DNA of 64,000 nucleotides from an uncultured Bacilli bacterium (lineage in GTDB: Bacteria > Bacillota_I > Bacilli_A > RF39 > UBA660). The position numbers and the translations under genes are program-made. The stretch covers positions 4,760-68,759 of the forward strand of contig CAKPDM010000007.1 of assembly GCA_934148995.1 (NCBI GenBank), read 5' to 3'. This document shows, in pieces, positions 49,229-58,149 of the stretch (position 1 is the first letter of the stretch; each line of letters opens with the position of its first letter). The notes under the pieces are model-generated. The model was not told where the DNA came from. It did not search any database and saw nothing but the letters and a program-made list of their open reading frames with translations.

Positions 49229-49246
49229 ATATAATTCTACTTTTTT
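49223..49246 (+). terminator. terminator after the SGNH-like gene
   Basis: AAGTAGA-TATAAT-TCTACTT followed by TTTT, overlapping the stop codon. Confidence 0.75.
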
Positions 49247-49259
49247 ATTTCGAAAAAAA

Positions 49260-49270
49260 TATGTTATAAT
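49260..49270 (+). promoter_or_regulatory. extended -10 promoter of the glycosyltransferase gene
   Basis: TATGT-TATAAT, the same extended -10 as at 8104 and elsewhere in the window; no clear -35. Confidence 0.5.
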
Positions 49271-49294
49271 CTTCTTAAAAGAAGGGATGGTATT

Positions 49295-50308
49295 ATGAAA
49301 GTTTTACTATACGCTGGCGGATTAAAAGTAATAGGAGTAAGTGGTTTAGGAAAAGCAATTCTTCATCAAGAAAAGGCTTTAGCATCAGCAAAAGTAGAGT
49401 TTACAAGAGATGAAAAAGCTACTGATTATGATATAGCACACATAAATACCTATTTTTTAAAATCATATTTACTAGCCAAAAAACTTAAGAGAAAAGGCAT
49501 AAAGATAGTTTATCACGCTCATTCTACAGAAGAAGATTATAAAGATGGCTTTATTGGTGGGCATTTAACAAGTAAACTATTTAAATGGTGGATAGTAAAA
49601 TGCTATCGTTTAGGTGATATAATCGTTACCCCAACAGTTTATTCCAAAAAAATATTGGAAGGATATAAAGGATTAAAAGGGAAAAAGATAGTAGCAATCT
49701 CCAATGGACTAGAACTAGACTTTTTTAAACCAGATGAAAAGTATCGCAAGACATTTCGTGAAAGATATGGCTATACCGATGAAGACAAAGTAATAGTAGG
49801 TATTGGTATTTATAGTAGAAGAAAAGGAATAGTCGATTTTGTCGAAGTAGCTAAACGCCTTCCAGAATATAAATTTATTTGGTTTGGATCAAGTCCTTTA
49901 GCAGCTGCTACTCCAGATGCAAGAAAAGCCGCCGAAACAAAACTTCCTAACCTTACCTTTGCAGGACATGTTGATCAGAAATTCATAAGAGAAGCGCTAG
50001 GTGGTTGTGACTTGTTCTTATTTCCAACTCTAGAAGAAACAGAAGGAATTCCGATTATAGAAGCTTGTGCCATGGGAACTCCAATACTTGTAAGAGATAT
50101 AGAAATATTTAAAGACTGGTTTAAAGAAAATGAAGATGTTTATAAAGCAAGAAATGTAGCTGAATTTGTTTCTAAAACTAAACAAATTGTAGAAAAAGAA
50201 TTACCATCTCTAGCCGAAAATGAAAAGAAAAAAGCCAAAGAAAAAGACATAAGAACAGTTGGTAAACAATTAAAAGAAGTTTATACCGAAGTGTTAAAAC
50301 AAAAATAA
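49295..50308 (+). CDS. GT4-family glycosyltransferase
   Basis: 337 residues of GT-B fold. The C-terminal nucleotide-sugar site is visible: VGIGIYSRRKGIVDFVEVAK, FAGHVDQKFIREAL and the E-x7-E motif in EETEGIPIIEACAMGTPIL. The size and the N-terminal VSGLGKAILHQEKAL plus the KWWIVKCYRLGD region resemble diacylglycerol glucosyltransferases that make membrane glycolipids in low-GC bacteria. The acceptor is inferred. It has its own promoter and a 14-bp terminator. Confidence 0.8.
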   Translation: MKVLLYAGGLKVIGVSGLGKAILHQEKALASAKVEFTRDEKATDYDIAHINTYFLKSYLLAKKLKRKGIKIVYHAHSTEEDYKDGFIGGHLTSKLFKWWIVKCYRLGDIIVTPTVYSKKILEGYKGLKGKKIVAISNGLELDFFKPDEKYRKTFRERYGYTDEDKVIVGIGIYSRRKGIVDFVEVAKRLPEYKFIWFGSSPLAAATPDARKAAETKLPNLTFAGHVDQKFIREALGGCDLFLFPTLEETEGIPIIEACAMGTPILVRDIEIFKDWFKENEDVYKARNVAEFVSKTKQIVEKELPSLAENEKKKAKEKDIRTVGKQLKEVYTEVLKQK

Positions 50309-50352
50309 AGACTTTATTCAGTGAGATTAAATCATTGAATAAAGTCTTTTTC
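50307..50352. terminator. bidirectional terminator between glycosyltransferase and RodA/FtsW genes
   Basis: AAAGACTTTATTCA pairs perfectly with TGAATAAAGTCTTT (14 bp); T-rich on both sides. Confidence 0.9.
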
Positions 50353-50362
50353 TTTTGAATAA

Positions 50363-51499
50363 TTATAAGCCATAACTATATTTATATTTACCTTTTTCTT
50401 CATTAATATTTAAGATAATACCAATTAGTATCATATAAGATAATAAGCTACTACCACCATAACTAATAAAAGGAAGCGTGATACCTGTTATTGGTAAAAG
50501 ACCAATCGTCATACCAATATTTTGAACTTGCTGAAACACTAACATACCAATGACACCAGCCAAAACAAATTTATCAGTAAGAGAAATCTTCTTCATTGCT
50601 AGAACAAATAACTTACCATCAAATAGTACTAACAAAAGTAAAAGTAAAAACGAACCAAGAAGACCAAAGTTACTAGCAAAAACAGCAAAGATAAAATCTG
50701 TTCCAGATTCTGGGAAGTAAATAGGAGTCTTATTATAACCGTGACCAAATACCCCGGCAGACCCAATCGCTGCTAAAGCATTTTCAAGTTGTAAACCACT
50801 ACCACTTTTCCAGTCAAATACTCTTTCAAAACGGTAATATAAATTATTTCCAAAAATAGAAACAAATAACTTTTCACTAGTAAAATAACAACCAACAACA
50901 ATACCAACAGCTAAAAGGGCAATACCACCAAGAATTGCGAACCATCTAAGTCTAATACCAGAAGCAAATAACATGCAAAGATAAATAATAAAATAAATAA
51001 TAACAGCACCAGTATCAGGTTCTAAGAAGGTTAAAATACTAGGAATCAGTACAACGATGAAAGACTTTACTAGAAAAATAAATTCTTCTTTCACCGTCGG
51101 GTCAGTATAGTTTGCTCTAAAATTACTAATCATACTACCGAGAACTAACATCAGACTAATTTTTGTAAATTCACTTGGCTGGAAACTACCAATCTTTGGA
51201 ATAACAAACCAACACTTACTATTATTAATCGGTGGAGCGAATAACAAAAGACAGAGTAGTAACAAGTTACATAAAGCATAAAAAAACCAAGCATTTCGGT
51301 ATAAATATTCATTCTTTAACTTGAAAATAATAAAAACTAGTAAAAAACCAACTAGATACCAAATACATTGCTTTAAAGCAAGATTACCAACATCACTAGA
51401 TAGATAAGTTAACGCACTATTTATCGTCACAACACTAATAATAGCGAAAATAATAACAAAGAATAAAATACTAACATCCAGTTTTTTCTTTCTAAACAT
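50363..51499 (-). CDS. RodA/FtsW/SpoVE-family peptidoglycan polymerase
   Basis: 378 residues with about ten membrane segments. SEDS motifs: SFQPSEFTKISLMLVLG, FLEPDTGAVIIYFIIYL with the catalytic Asp, AAIGSAGVFGHGYNK, FPESGTDFIFAVFASNFGLLGSF and LPFISYGGSSLLSYMILIG. SEDS proteins polymerise lipid II glycan with a class B PBP. The FPES-TDFIFAV segment is closer to RodA than FtsW. No PBP gene is adjacent. ATG follows GGTGGAGA on the minus strand. Confidence 0.9.
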   Translation of the reverse strand: MFRKKKLDVSILFFVIIFAIISVVTINSALTYLSSDVGNLALKQCIWYLVGFLLVFIIFKLKNEYLYRNAWFFYALCNLLLLCLLLFAPPINNSKCWFVIPKIGSFQPSEFTKISLMLVLGSMISNFRANYTDPTVKEEFIFLVKSFIVVLIPSILTFLEPDTGAVIIYFIIYLCMLFASGIRLRWFAILGGIALLAVGIVVGCYFTSEKLFVSIFGNNLYYRFERVFDWKSGSGLQLENALAAIGSAGVFGHGYNKTPIYFPESGTDFIFAVFASNFGLLGSFLLLLLLVLFDGKLFVLAMKKISLTDKFVLAGVIGMLVFQQVQNIGMTIGLLPITGITLPFISYGGSSLLSYMILIGIILNINEEKGKYKYSYGL

Positions 51500-51584
51500 C
51501 TCTCCACCTCACAAATCATTATTATTATATCAGATATTAGCAATTTTTATTAACAAAAACATAAAATTAATTAGGAGGTTCTCT

Positions 51585-51923
51585 ATGAATAAAAATCTAC
51601 CACCAATTTTTAAGATAAGTACTGGAAGTATTCCTACAAATAATATTAGTTATTACAAAACATCAACTAATAATCAAGTAAAAGAAATAAAAAAAGAAGT
51701 GATATCTGTAAAAGAAGATAGTACCAGTATAGTTGATAAAATCAATCAAATATTTAAGACTAGGGGCTATCCATTTAATATACCAGTAACTATTACTTTT
51801 GCTGGAAAAACATTAGATACTTATCTTGCAGTTAAAACAAGTAGTAGTGTTATAACATTAGATAATGAAGTAATACCAATATCAACAATTACATCATTAC
51901 AAATAAAAAAGAATCATCAATAG
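51585..51923 (+). CDS. hypothetical protein next to coat genes, 112 aa
   Basis: The first half is Ser/Thr/Asn/Lys-rich; the second half (YPFNIPVTITFAGKTLDTYL, AVKTSSSVITLDNEVIPIST) predicts a small beta-barrel-like domain. No Cys. Strong ribosome site TTAGGAGG. It converges on two CotY/CotZ-like genes; a link to the spore is only inferred from position. Confidence 0.6.
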   Translation: MNKNLPPIFKISTGSIPTNNISYYKTSTNNQVKEIKKEVISVKEDSTSIVDKINQIFKTRGYPFNIPVTITFAGKTLDTYLAVKTSSSVITLDNEVIPISTITSLQIKKNHQ

Positions 51924-51936
51924 ATGAAACTTTTTT

Positions 51937-52350
51937 TTAAACTCCACTTACAAAAGTATCTGCTAAACACTTAATTGCTGAAACACAATCTAGATTAATG
52001 GTAAAAAAGGAACTAGTTGCTACATAAGGTTCATCCGTAGTAGTGACAGGATTAGGAGCAAGTACTCTACAAGTACAACAATTACCATCCATATTTTCAA
52101 CTCTAAAGACACTTGATGTTCCACTAGTACCATCTAAGGTGTAAGGAAATGTCCATAAAGTTCCATTCATACAGTTATATAAATTGATTGGTCTAGTGTT
52201 ATAACAAACAAGACTAGGAGTAGGTCCAAGATATGGTTTATCACAGCCACCGTCTTCTAGACAAGTTTCCTTTTTCTCCTGCAAGCAAAGAATAGTGTCT
52301 AAAATATTAGTTAAGCAGTTTCTTTTTGATTCATCTTGATTTGAACACAT
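51937..52350 (-). CDS. CotY/CotZ-family spore coat protein (1)
   Basis: 137 residues with 13 Cys. The family core is visible: CYNTRPINLYNC, SSVFRVENMDGNCCTCRVL and the C-terminal FFTINLDCVSAIKCLADTFV. In B. subtilis these proteins build the disulfide-linked crust and outer coat. ATG follows GAAAGGAAAG. It lies 17 bases after its paralogue, so both are on one transcript. Confidence 0.82.
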   Translation of the reverse strand: MCSNQDESKRNCLTNILDTILCLQEKKETCLEDGGCDKPYLGPTPSLVCYNTRPINLYNCMNGTLWTFPYTLDGTSGTSSVFRVENMDGNCCTCRVLAPNPVTTTDEPYVATSSFFTINLDCVSAIKCLADTFVSGV

Positions 52351-52367
52351 AATATCTTTCCTTTCTT

Positions 52368-52772
52368 TTATAAACTATCAATGATAATATCAGCAAGACA
52401 GCTAATGACACAAATACAGTCTAGATTAATTGTAATAAATTGATTTGTTGCAAGATAGCTTCTTGTTGGGTCACTCTGATCTGGATTGGCTTCTAGAATA
52501 CGACATTTAACACAACAACCATCAACTCTTTCAACTCTAAAGACACTTGATGTTCTAGTTTCTCCTCCTACTTGATAACTAGCTGTAAATATATTACCAT
52601 TACAAGTATAGAAAGTTACTGGTCTTGTATTATAACAAATGATAGTAGGGCTTCCTCCTAAAAATGGTCTAGTACAAGATTCATCACTACAAAGTTCTCC
52701 ACAAGAATTCTTTTGCAAAATATCAATTACTTTAAGTAACTTTGAAAAGCAACAGTTTTCCTTTGCATTCAT
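52368..52772 (-). CDS. CotY/CotZ-family spore coat protein (2)
   Basis: 134 residues; ATG at 52772 follows AGAGGTGG (GTG at 52781 is inside that site). It is similar to its neighbour throughout: CYNTRPVTFYTCNGN, SSVFRVERVDGCCVKCRIL, FITINLDCICVISCLADIII. About 14 Cys. The VFRVERV-G-C segment is very close to the CotZ core. The pair probably arose by tandem duplication. Confidence 0.85.
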   Translation of the reverse strand: MNAKENCCFSKLLKVIDILQKNSCGELCSDESCTRPFLGGSPTIICYNTRPVTFYTCNGNIFTASYQVGGETRTSSVFRVERVDGCCVKCRILEANPDQSDPTRSYLATNQFITINLDCICVISCLADIIIDSL

Positions 52773-52890
52773 TTTATCCACCTCTTATCTATTATCTAAT
52801 ATAAGGTATTCTAATAATACTTATTTGTGTAGGTAGTTACCTATATTGCTATTTTATGCTAAAAAAAGTCAAAGTTTACGACGAATTTAA

Positions 52891-52919
52891 TTGCTTTTTT
52901 GAGCCTATTTTTCTATAAT
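52891..52919 (+). promoter_or_regulatory. promoter of the ClpX-like gene
   Basis: TTGCTT (52891-52896), 17 bases, TATAAT (52914-52919). Confidence 0.6.
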
Positions 52920-52971
52920 ATTTTCTAAGAACTTGATGAAGTCCTGTTAGCTACTAGAATGGAGCAGTATT

Positions 52972-54558
52972 ATGAATGACAATTATTACATATCAATGAT
53001 AATGGAAAGAACATATATTAAGGAGGGACTTTTTCTTTTTAATCCTATTTATTGTACAATAGGAACTTATGATGAAAAAGCTAAGATTTTTACAAGTACC
53101 GGTGGTAGTGACTATTGTGAAATGACAGATACCTGCCAACTTTCATCAGAAATACCAAAAGCTTTTCATACTTTGAAAACTTTAAATGAAATAAACGACA
53201 TGTTAGCAGCAGATTATGAATATGATGAAGCAGTTGCTGCTTATGAGCAATATATGTCTAGTTTATTTTATCTAGTAACTAGAGATGGAAATCTAGTTAG
53301 CTGTCTAGAATTTAATATAAGTAATTTAAGAAATCCTAAAGATAGTAAGCTAGAAGATGATGACTTTTATGATATGGATGATGTTTCAACCCAAAAAGAA
53401 GAATTTGATTTAATAATAGAGGAAATAAAATCGGGTATGTATGACGTTAAACAATTACAAGATTTAAAAAAGGGTATTATTTCTGATTTTAAAAAATATC
53501 AGTATGCATTAGAACTTATTGATAAAAATATGACGGAATCTAACACTTCTGCAATTGATATTAATAGTATTCACCAGAAAATCACCAAGACATTGATAGC
53601 TCAAGATTTACCTAGTAGAAGAGTTCTTCTTGAACTTAATAAAAAGCTATCCTATACTGATGAAGAGCTAGAACTAAATAGACAAGGTATTTTACTAACA
53701 GGTTCAACTGGTGTTGGTAAGACAAAACTTGTCAGTTTAATAGCAAAAAATTTAGATATTCCATTATTAATTATTGATTCAACCCAATTAAGTATGCCGG
53801 GTTATAAAGGAAGAGACATTGAAGATTATCTATGGAACTTATATGCAAGTTGTGGAAAAGATAAAAATAAGGCGGAACATGCCATCGTTTATTTTGATGA
53901 AATAGATAAAAAAGGTTCTGACTCTAAATCAGATGTATCTGGAAAAGGAGTTTTATATACTTTATTAAAATTTGCCGATGGAACAGATTATACAATATCT
54001 GAAAATCAACAGTTCCCAGGTTTAACACAAACAACTATTAATACTTCAAAAATGATTTTAATGGCAGGAGAAGCTTTTGAAGACCTTTATCAAAATATTA
54101 GCAAAAGAAAAAATAAAGTAGGCTTTATAACTGAAAATGATCAAGAAGAACTAGAACCAACTGTAGAAGATTTTCTCGATATCGGAATGCCTAAAGAATT
54201 TGTAGGAAGATTTCCTATTACTATTCACTTAAACGACTTAAGTATCTCTGATTTTAAAGATATTTATACTAAATCTGATGAATCACCACTTCTTCAAACA
54301 CAAAAAGATTTTGAAAGAGCTTCTACTAAGTTAACAGCAACTGATGAATATATTGAAAAAATAGTTGAAGAAGCTTATAATTTGAAAATTGGTGCTAGAG
54401 GATTATCTGGGGTTATTTCTAGAACAACTTGGAGAGCTTATGACACAGTTGTTTCTAATCCTGGAAAATATAAAGAAGTTATCTTACTTAGTGAAACAGT
54501 TGATAATCCATCAATATATAAATTAGTAGAAAAAGAAAAAACTTTAATTAAAAAATAG
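52972..54558 (+). CDS. ClpX-like AAA+ ATPase without the zinc-binding domain
   Basis: 528 residues. The first about 190 residues are not the ClpX zinc domain and match nothing I know. The AAA+ part is ClpX-like: RVLLELNKKLSYTDEELELN, Walker A TGSTGVGKTKL (about 243-250), STQLSMPGYKGRDIEDYLW where ClpX has GYVGEDVE, Walker B IVYFDEIDKKGSDSKS (about 303-311), VLYTLLKFADGTDYTI, PKEFVGRFPITIHL and the sensor-2 region LKIGARGLSGVISR. ClpX unfolds substrates for ClpP; I see no clear IGF-type ClpP loop, although NKVGFITEND is in the right place. It may be a stand-alone unfoldase. Confidence 0.8.
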   Translation: MNDNYYISMIMERTYIKEGLFLFNPIYCTIGTYDEKAKIFTSTGGSDYCEMTDTCQLSSEIPKAFHTLKTLNEINDMLAADYEYDEAVAAYEQYMSSLFYLVTRDGNLVSCLEFNISNLRNPKDSKLEDDDFYDMDDVSTQKEEFDLIIEEIKSGMYDVKQLQDLKKGIISDFKKYQYALELIDKNMTESNTSAIDINSIHQKITKTLIAQDLPSRRVLLELNKKLSYTDEELELNRQGILLTGSTGVGKTKLVSLIAKNLDIPLLIIDSTQLSMPGYKGRDIEDYLWNLYASCGKDKNKAEHAIVYFDEIDKKGSDSKSDVSGKGVLYTLLKFADGTDYTISENQQFPGLTQTTINTSKMILMAGEAFEDLYQNISKRKNKVGFITENDQEELEPTVEDFLDIGMPKEFVGRFPITIHLNDLSISDFKDIYTKSDESPLLQTQKDFERASTKLTATDEYIEKIVEEAYNLKIGARGLSGVISRTTWRAYDTVVSNPGKYKEVILLSETVDNPSIYKLVEKEKTLIKK

Positions 54559-54565
54559 GTCACAC

Positions 54566-54601
54566 AAAAAGGAAAAAGTTGTGTACTATTTTCCTTTTTT
54601 T
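54566..54601. terminator. bidirectional terminator between ClpX-like and HExxH-protein genes
   Basis: AAAAAGGAAAA pairs perfectly with TTTTCCTTTTT (11 bp), T-rich on both strands; it contains the stop codon of the minus-strand gene. Confidence 0.8.
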
Positions 54602-55329
54602 AGTGTTAAAGTTTTAACAAATTTTTCTTCTTCCATTCTAGCAATACTTTCATAATCTTGCTCAATATAAGTCTTTCCTAAATAAGGGTATAAATCAATA
54701 CCATGTTTATATTCGTGAATATTTATTTTCATAGTTGTAAGATTTTTAATTTTAGGTACACAGATATTTATTTCTTGTAAAATATCATTTTCTACATAAG
54801 GATAACATCCATAGAAATCCATTCCTTTTTCTAAGTTAGTATCAAAAATGGTAGAATGATTAGTCAAATAATAAATAGCATCATATTGATGATAATAATC
54901 CATTAAATCTTGTTTTGATAGGGTAAGACCTCTTATCTCCTGAGCGATTGATTTATCGTGTACAATCGATGGTAATTTCTTTTTTGGAAAAGTATAATCA
55001 CTTTTTTCCTCGATAGCAGTTAAATATTCTTCCCCTAAAGAATTGTAATGTTTAAAAGTATTTTCGTTTAACAAATCAATTCTCATTAATACATTTTGCA
55101 ATGTTTCAGTATCTTGTATCTTATCAAAATTATCAATAATATAAGAAAGATAAGAATTTTCTTCTTTAGTTATTAGTAAATACTCTTTTAAGTAAGAAAG
55201 TAGAATCTTTCTATTATCTTTTTCTTCAGCTTTAGTAAGTGAAGCTAGATAAGTTGTTAAATAATTTTTCGTTAAAGTTAAAAATTCTAATCTATTTAGA
55301 TGTTTATTTTCTTTTAGTTCATTAATCAT
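54586..55329 (-). CDS. putative zinc metallopeptidase with HEYKH motif, 247 aa
   Basis: ATG at 55329 follows AAGGAGAAAAG; a longer frame to 55428 has no ribosome site and would cross the promoter. The N-terminal about 130 residues are helical and charged. The C-terminal part has INICVPKIKNLTTMKINIHE, and HEYKHGIDL is an HExxH metal site; Glu residues follow in EQDYESIARMEEEKF. No signal peptide, so it is cytoplasmic. The arrangement is somewhat like peptide deformylase (HEIDHLNG) but other deformylase motifs are missing. It converges on the ClpX-like gene. Confidence 0.6.
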   Translation of the reverse strand: MINELKENKHLNRLEFLTLTKNYLTTYLASLTKAEEKDNRKILLSYLKEYLLITKEENSYLSYIIDNFDKIQDTETLQNVLMRIDLLNENTFKHYNSLGEEYLTAIEEKSDYTFPKKKLPSIVHDKSIAQEIRGLTLSKQDLMDYYHQYDAIYYLTNHSTIFDTNLEKGMDFYGCYPYVENDILQEINICVPKIKNLTTMKINIHEYKHGIDLYPYLGKTYIEQDYESIARMEEEKFVKTLTLKKGK

Positions 55330-55443
55330 ATTATCTTTTCTCCTTGTGCTAACTATTATATGAAAAAATTGATTTGAAAGTAAAGAAAAATTTTTAAAAG
55401 TTCTATTCTTTGATATAATAAGTTGCAAGGAAGAAGTGATTAG

Positions 55444-56118
55444 ATGCCGAAAGTATTAATAATTGATGATGATAAAGATATAGCAGAGTTAGTATCTTTA
55501 ATTTTAAAGAAAGAAAAGATAGATTCAGAAATTATAACTGATTCTTTAGAAGCTTTAACCAAAATAGAAGAGGGAACAACTAACTATGACTTAATACTTC
55601 TTGATATAATGATGCCGAATATTAGTGGAACAGAATTATGTATTAAAATAAGAGATAAAGTTACTTGCCCGATAGTGTTTTTATCTGCTAAAAAGGAGTT
55701 AGTTGATAAGATGGTTGGTTATGAAATCGGGGGAGATGACTATATCACGAAACCTTTCGATAACACCGAATTAGTCTTAAAGATAAAATCACATTTAAGA
55801 CTGCAATCACGAAGTAAAGTGAGTAAAAACATCATCACAATTGGAGAGATAAGTATTAATAAAGAAAGTTTTGAAGTCTATAAAAATAATAAAAGAGTAG
55901 AAGTATCAACTAGAGAGTTTGAATTATTAACTTATCTAATGGAGAATGCTGGTATTGCTTTATCGAAAGAACAAATCTTTGAGAAAGTTTGGGGTAACTG
56001 CTATGGTGACATTGGTACAGTAGCTGTTAATATCAAAAACTTAAGAGAAAAACTAGACCAAGAAAATAAATATATTATAACTATCTGGGGTTATGGTTAT
56101 AAATTTGTGAGGAATTAA
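55444..56118 (+). CDS. OmpR-family response regulator
   Basis: 224 residues. The receiver domain has the acidic pocket (LIIDDDKDIAE), Asp54 as phosphoacceptor (LILLDIMMPN), FLSAKKE and the Lys in DYITKPFDN. The C-terminal winged helix ends with VAVNIKNLREKLDQE and IWGYGYKF. It is followed by its histidine kinase 5 bases later. Target genes are unknown; the downstream protease and ABC exporter genes are candidates. Confidence 0.95.
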   Translation: MPKVLIIDDDKDIAELVSLILKKEKIDSEIITDSLEALTKIEEGTTNYDLILLDIMMPNISGTELCIKIRDKVTCPIVFLSAKKELVDKMVGYEIGGDDYITKPFDNTELVLKIKSHLRLQSRSKVSKNIITIGEISINKESFEVYKNNKRVEVSTREFELLTYLMENAGIALSKEQIFEKVWGNCYGDIGTVAVNIKNLREKLDQENKYIITIWGYGYKFVRN

Positions 56119-56123
56119 TAAAA

Positions 56124-57365
56124 ATGAAAAAGAAATCAATCAGTCGTAAAATACTTATCGGTTTAATATTTATAACAACAGTTAATATCTTAACCCTTGG
56201 TTTATGGTTTTTGTGTAATGTAGAACCGATGGTTAATCGTAAGAAAGCTTTAAAGAAAGAAATAGTAACTAAAGAGATAAAAGATAACTATCAATCCTTA
56301 GATAACTTAATCTTTGATTTAGACAATATCAAGAAAGAAAAAGAAATCACTTTTAGTATTGAAAAAGAAAAAGCTCTAAAAGATAAACAAGATTTATATT
56401 TATTTTCTAAAAAAGTCTTAATAAATAATGAACCATATATTGTAAATGCTTACTTTTATAAGAATATGAGTATTCTAAAACTAATTATCGAATTATTAGC
56501 ATTTCAAAGTATTTTACTTACTATCTGTATGTTTCTAGTATTCTTATTTGCAAGAGATAAAATAATTAAACCAGTTAATAAAATAATTGATGCAATTAGA
56601 AACTATAAATTTGGAAAGAAACCAGAACCAGTTTCCGCTGAAAATGAGTTTGCTCTTATTCAAAATGAATTTGTTTCTTTAGTAGATTCTCTTGAAGAAG
56701 AAAAGAAAGAACAAAATCGTATAATAGCAAGTATTTCTCACGATATTAAAACTCCACTAACTTCAATTCTTGGTTATTCTAACTTAATAGAAGAAGAAAA
56801 CTTAACTAAAGAAGAAATTAAAAAATACAATCAAAAGATATATGAGAAAGCCCTTCATCTTAAGAACGTCCTAGCAACATTTGATGATTATTTAATTAAT
56901 CAAAAAGAACAAAAACTAGAACTAACTTCTATCAAAATAAAAGACCTCGTAGAAGAAATTGAAAAGGATTACAAGTTAGAACTAATGAATAATGGGGTAG
57001 AACTAATAATTAAAACTAGTCTTGAAAAAGAAATCATTAAGTTAGATATAGTTAAATTTAAACGAATAATATCTAACCTAATTTCTAATAGTATGCGTTA
57101 TTTAAATGCTGATGGAGAAGTATTAATCGAAATAACCAGTGATAAAGATAACTATTTCTTCCACTTTAAAGATAATGGACCAGGTGTTGAGGAGAAAATA
57201 CTTGATAAAGTCTTTGAACCACTCTTTACAACAGATAACTCAAGAAAAATATCAGGTCTAGGACTTTCTATTTGTAAAGAATTTGTTTTAATGCATGGAG
57301 GAAGTATCACTGGTTATAATGATAATGGCTTTAATATAGATTTTAGTATTTCTAAACACTTATAG
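56124..57365 (+). CDS. sensor histidine kinase
   Basis: 413 residues. Two membrane segments (about 9-30 and 118-145) enclose an outer sensor loop of about 85 residues. HAMP-like and His-kinase parts follow: SISHDIKTPLTSILGYSNLI (His about 206), NLISNSMRYLNADGE, FKDNGPGVEEKILDKVFEPL and SGLGLSICKEFVLMHGG. It pairs with the response regulator directly upstream. Confidence 0.93.
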   Translation: MKKKSISRKILIGLIFITTVNILTLGLWFLCNVEPMVNRKKALKKEIVTKEIKDNYQSLDNLIFDLDNIKKEKEITFSIEKEKALKDKQDLYLFSKKVLINNEPYIVNAYFYKNMSILKLIIELLAFQSILLTICMFLVFLFARDKIIKPVNKIIDAIRNYKFGKKPEPVSAENEFALIQNEFVSLVDSLEEEKKEQNRIIASISHDIKTPLTSILGYSNLIEEENLTKEEIKKYNQKIYEKALHLKNVLATFDDYLINQKEQKLELTSIKIKDLVEEIEKDYKLELMNNGVELIIKTSLEKEIIKLDIVKFKRIISNLISNSMRYLNADGEVLIEITSDKDNYFFHFKDNGPGVEEKILDKVFEPLFTTDNSRKISGLGLSICKEFVLMHGGSITGYNDNGFNIDFSISKHL

Positions 57366-57395
57366 AAGGGGACTTAACTCCTTCTTTTCTTAATA
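57364..57395 (+). terminator. terminator of the two-component operon
   Basis: AGAAGGGG pairs with CTCCTTCT (one G-T) followed by TTTCTT. Confidence 0.65.
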
Positions 57396-57463
57396 ATTCT
57401 TAATAATTTAATTATTAAATAATAAAAAATATATAGTAAAATATTATCCGAGGTGATTAGTTA

Positions 57464-58147
57464 ATGGATAATTTTTTTATTCTTTATGGTTTAACTCTTA
57501 TTGGTGTAGTTATTACCTTTTTAGCAGAAGTCTTTGTAACATCATCTTATAAGAAGTATGGAAAGATTTCTAATAAAAGAGGAATGACTGGACGCGAAGC
57601 AGCAAGATATTTACTTGACAAAAACGGTCTTTCTGATATAAAAATAGAAAGGACTAATGGTTTTTTAACAGATCATTATGACCCAACTAATAAAGTTATT
57701 AGACTATCAAAGACTAACTATGATGAAGCATCTATTGCTAGTGTTGCAGTCGCTTGTCACGAATGTGGTCATGCTATTCAAGACAAAGAAGGGTACTTTT
57801 TCCTAAGATTTAGGAATATGTTAATACCAGTTGTTAATTTTTCCTCAAAGTTTGGTTACTTTGCTATTGTCTTTGGTTGTTTATTTGCATCATTTAGTTT
57901 AGTATGGCTAGGAATAATTCTTGAAATGGTAATCTTATTCTTTCAAATAATAACCTTACCCGTAGAAATCGACGCTAGTAGAAGAGCTTTAAAAGAACTT
58001 GACTATGCGCATTTCTTCACTAGTCAAGAATTAGATGATGGAAAAGTCATGTTAACAGCAGCAGCTTTAACCTATGTTGCTAGTATATTGACAACTTTAT
58101 TAGAACTAATAAGACTTATTATGATATTTGGAAGAAGGGATGATTAA
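57464..58147 (+). CDS. YugP-like membrane zinc metallopeptidase
   Basis: 227 residues. An N-terminal membrane segment is followed by GREAARYLLDKNGLSDIKIE, LTDHYDPTNKVIRLS and the metal motif CHECGHAIQD (HExxH). Then come two or three membrane segments and VEIDASRRALKEL with a candidate third ligand. The family (Zn_peptidase_2) is of unknown substrate. Its stop lies 2 bases before the ABC exporter gene, forming a three-gene operon. Confidence 0.88.
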   Translation: MDNFFILYGLTLIGVVITFLAEVFVTSSYKKYGKISNKRGMTGREAARYLLDKNGLSDIKIERTNGFLTDHYDPTNKVIRLSKTNYDEASIASVAVACHECGHAIQDKEGYFFLRFRNMLIPVVNFSSKFGYFAIVFGCLFASFSLVWLGIILEMVILFFQIITLPVEIDASRRALKELDYAHFFTSQELDDGKVMLTAAALTYVASILTTLLELIRLIMIFGRRDD

Positions 58148-58149
58148 AA

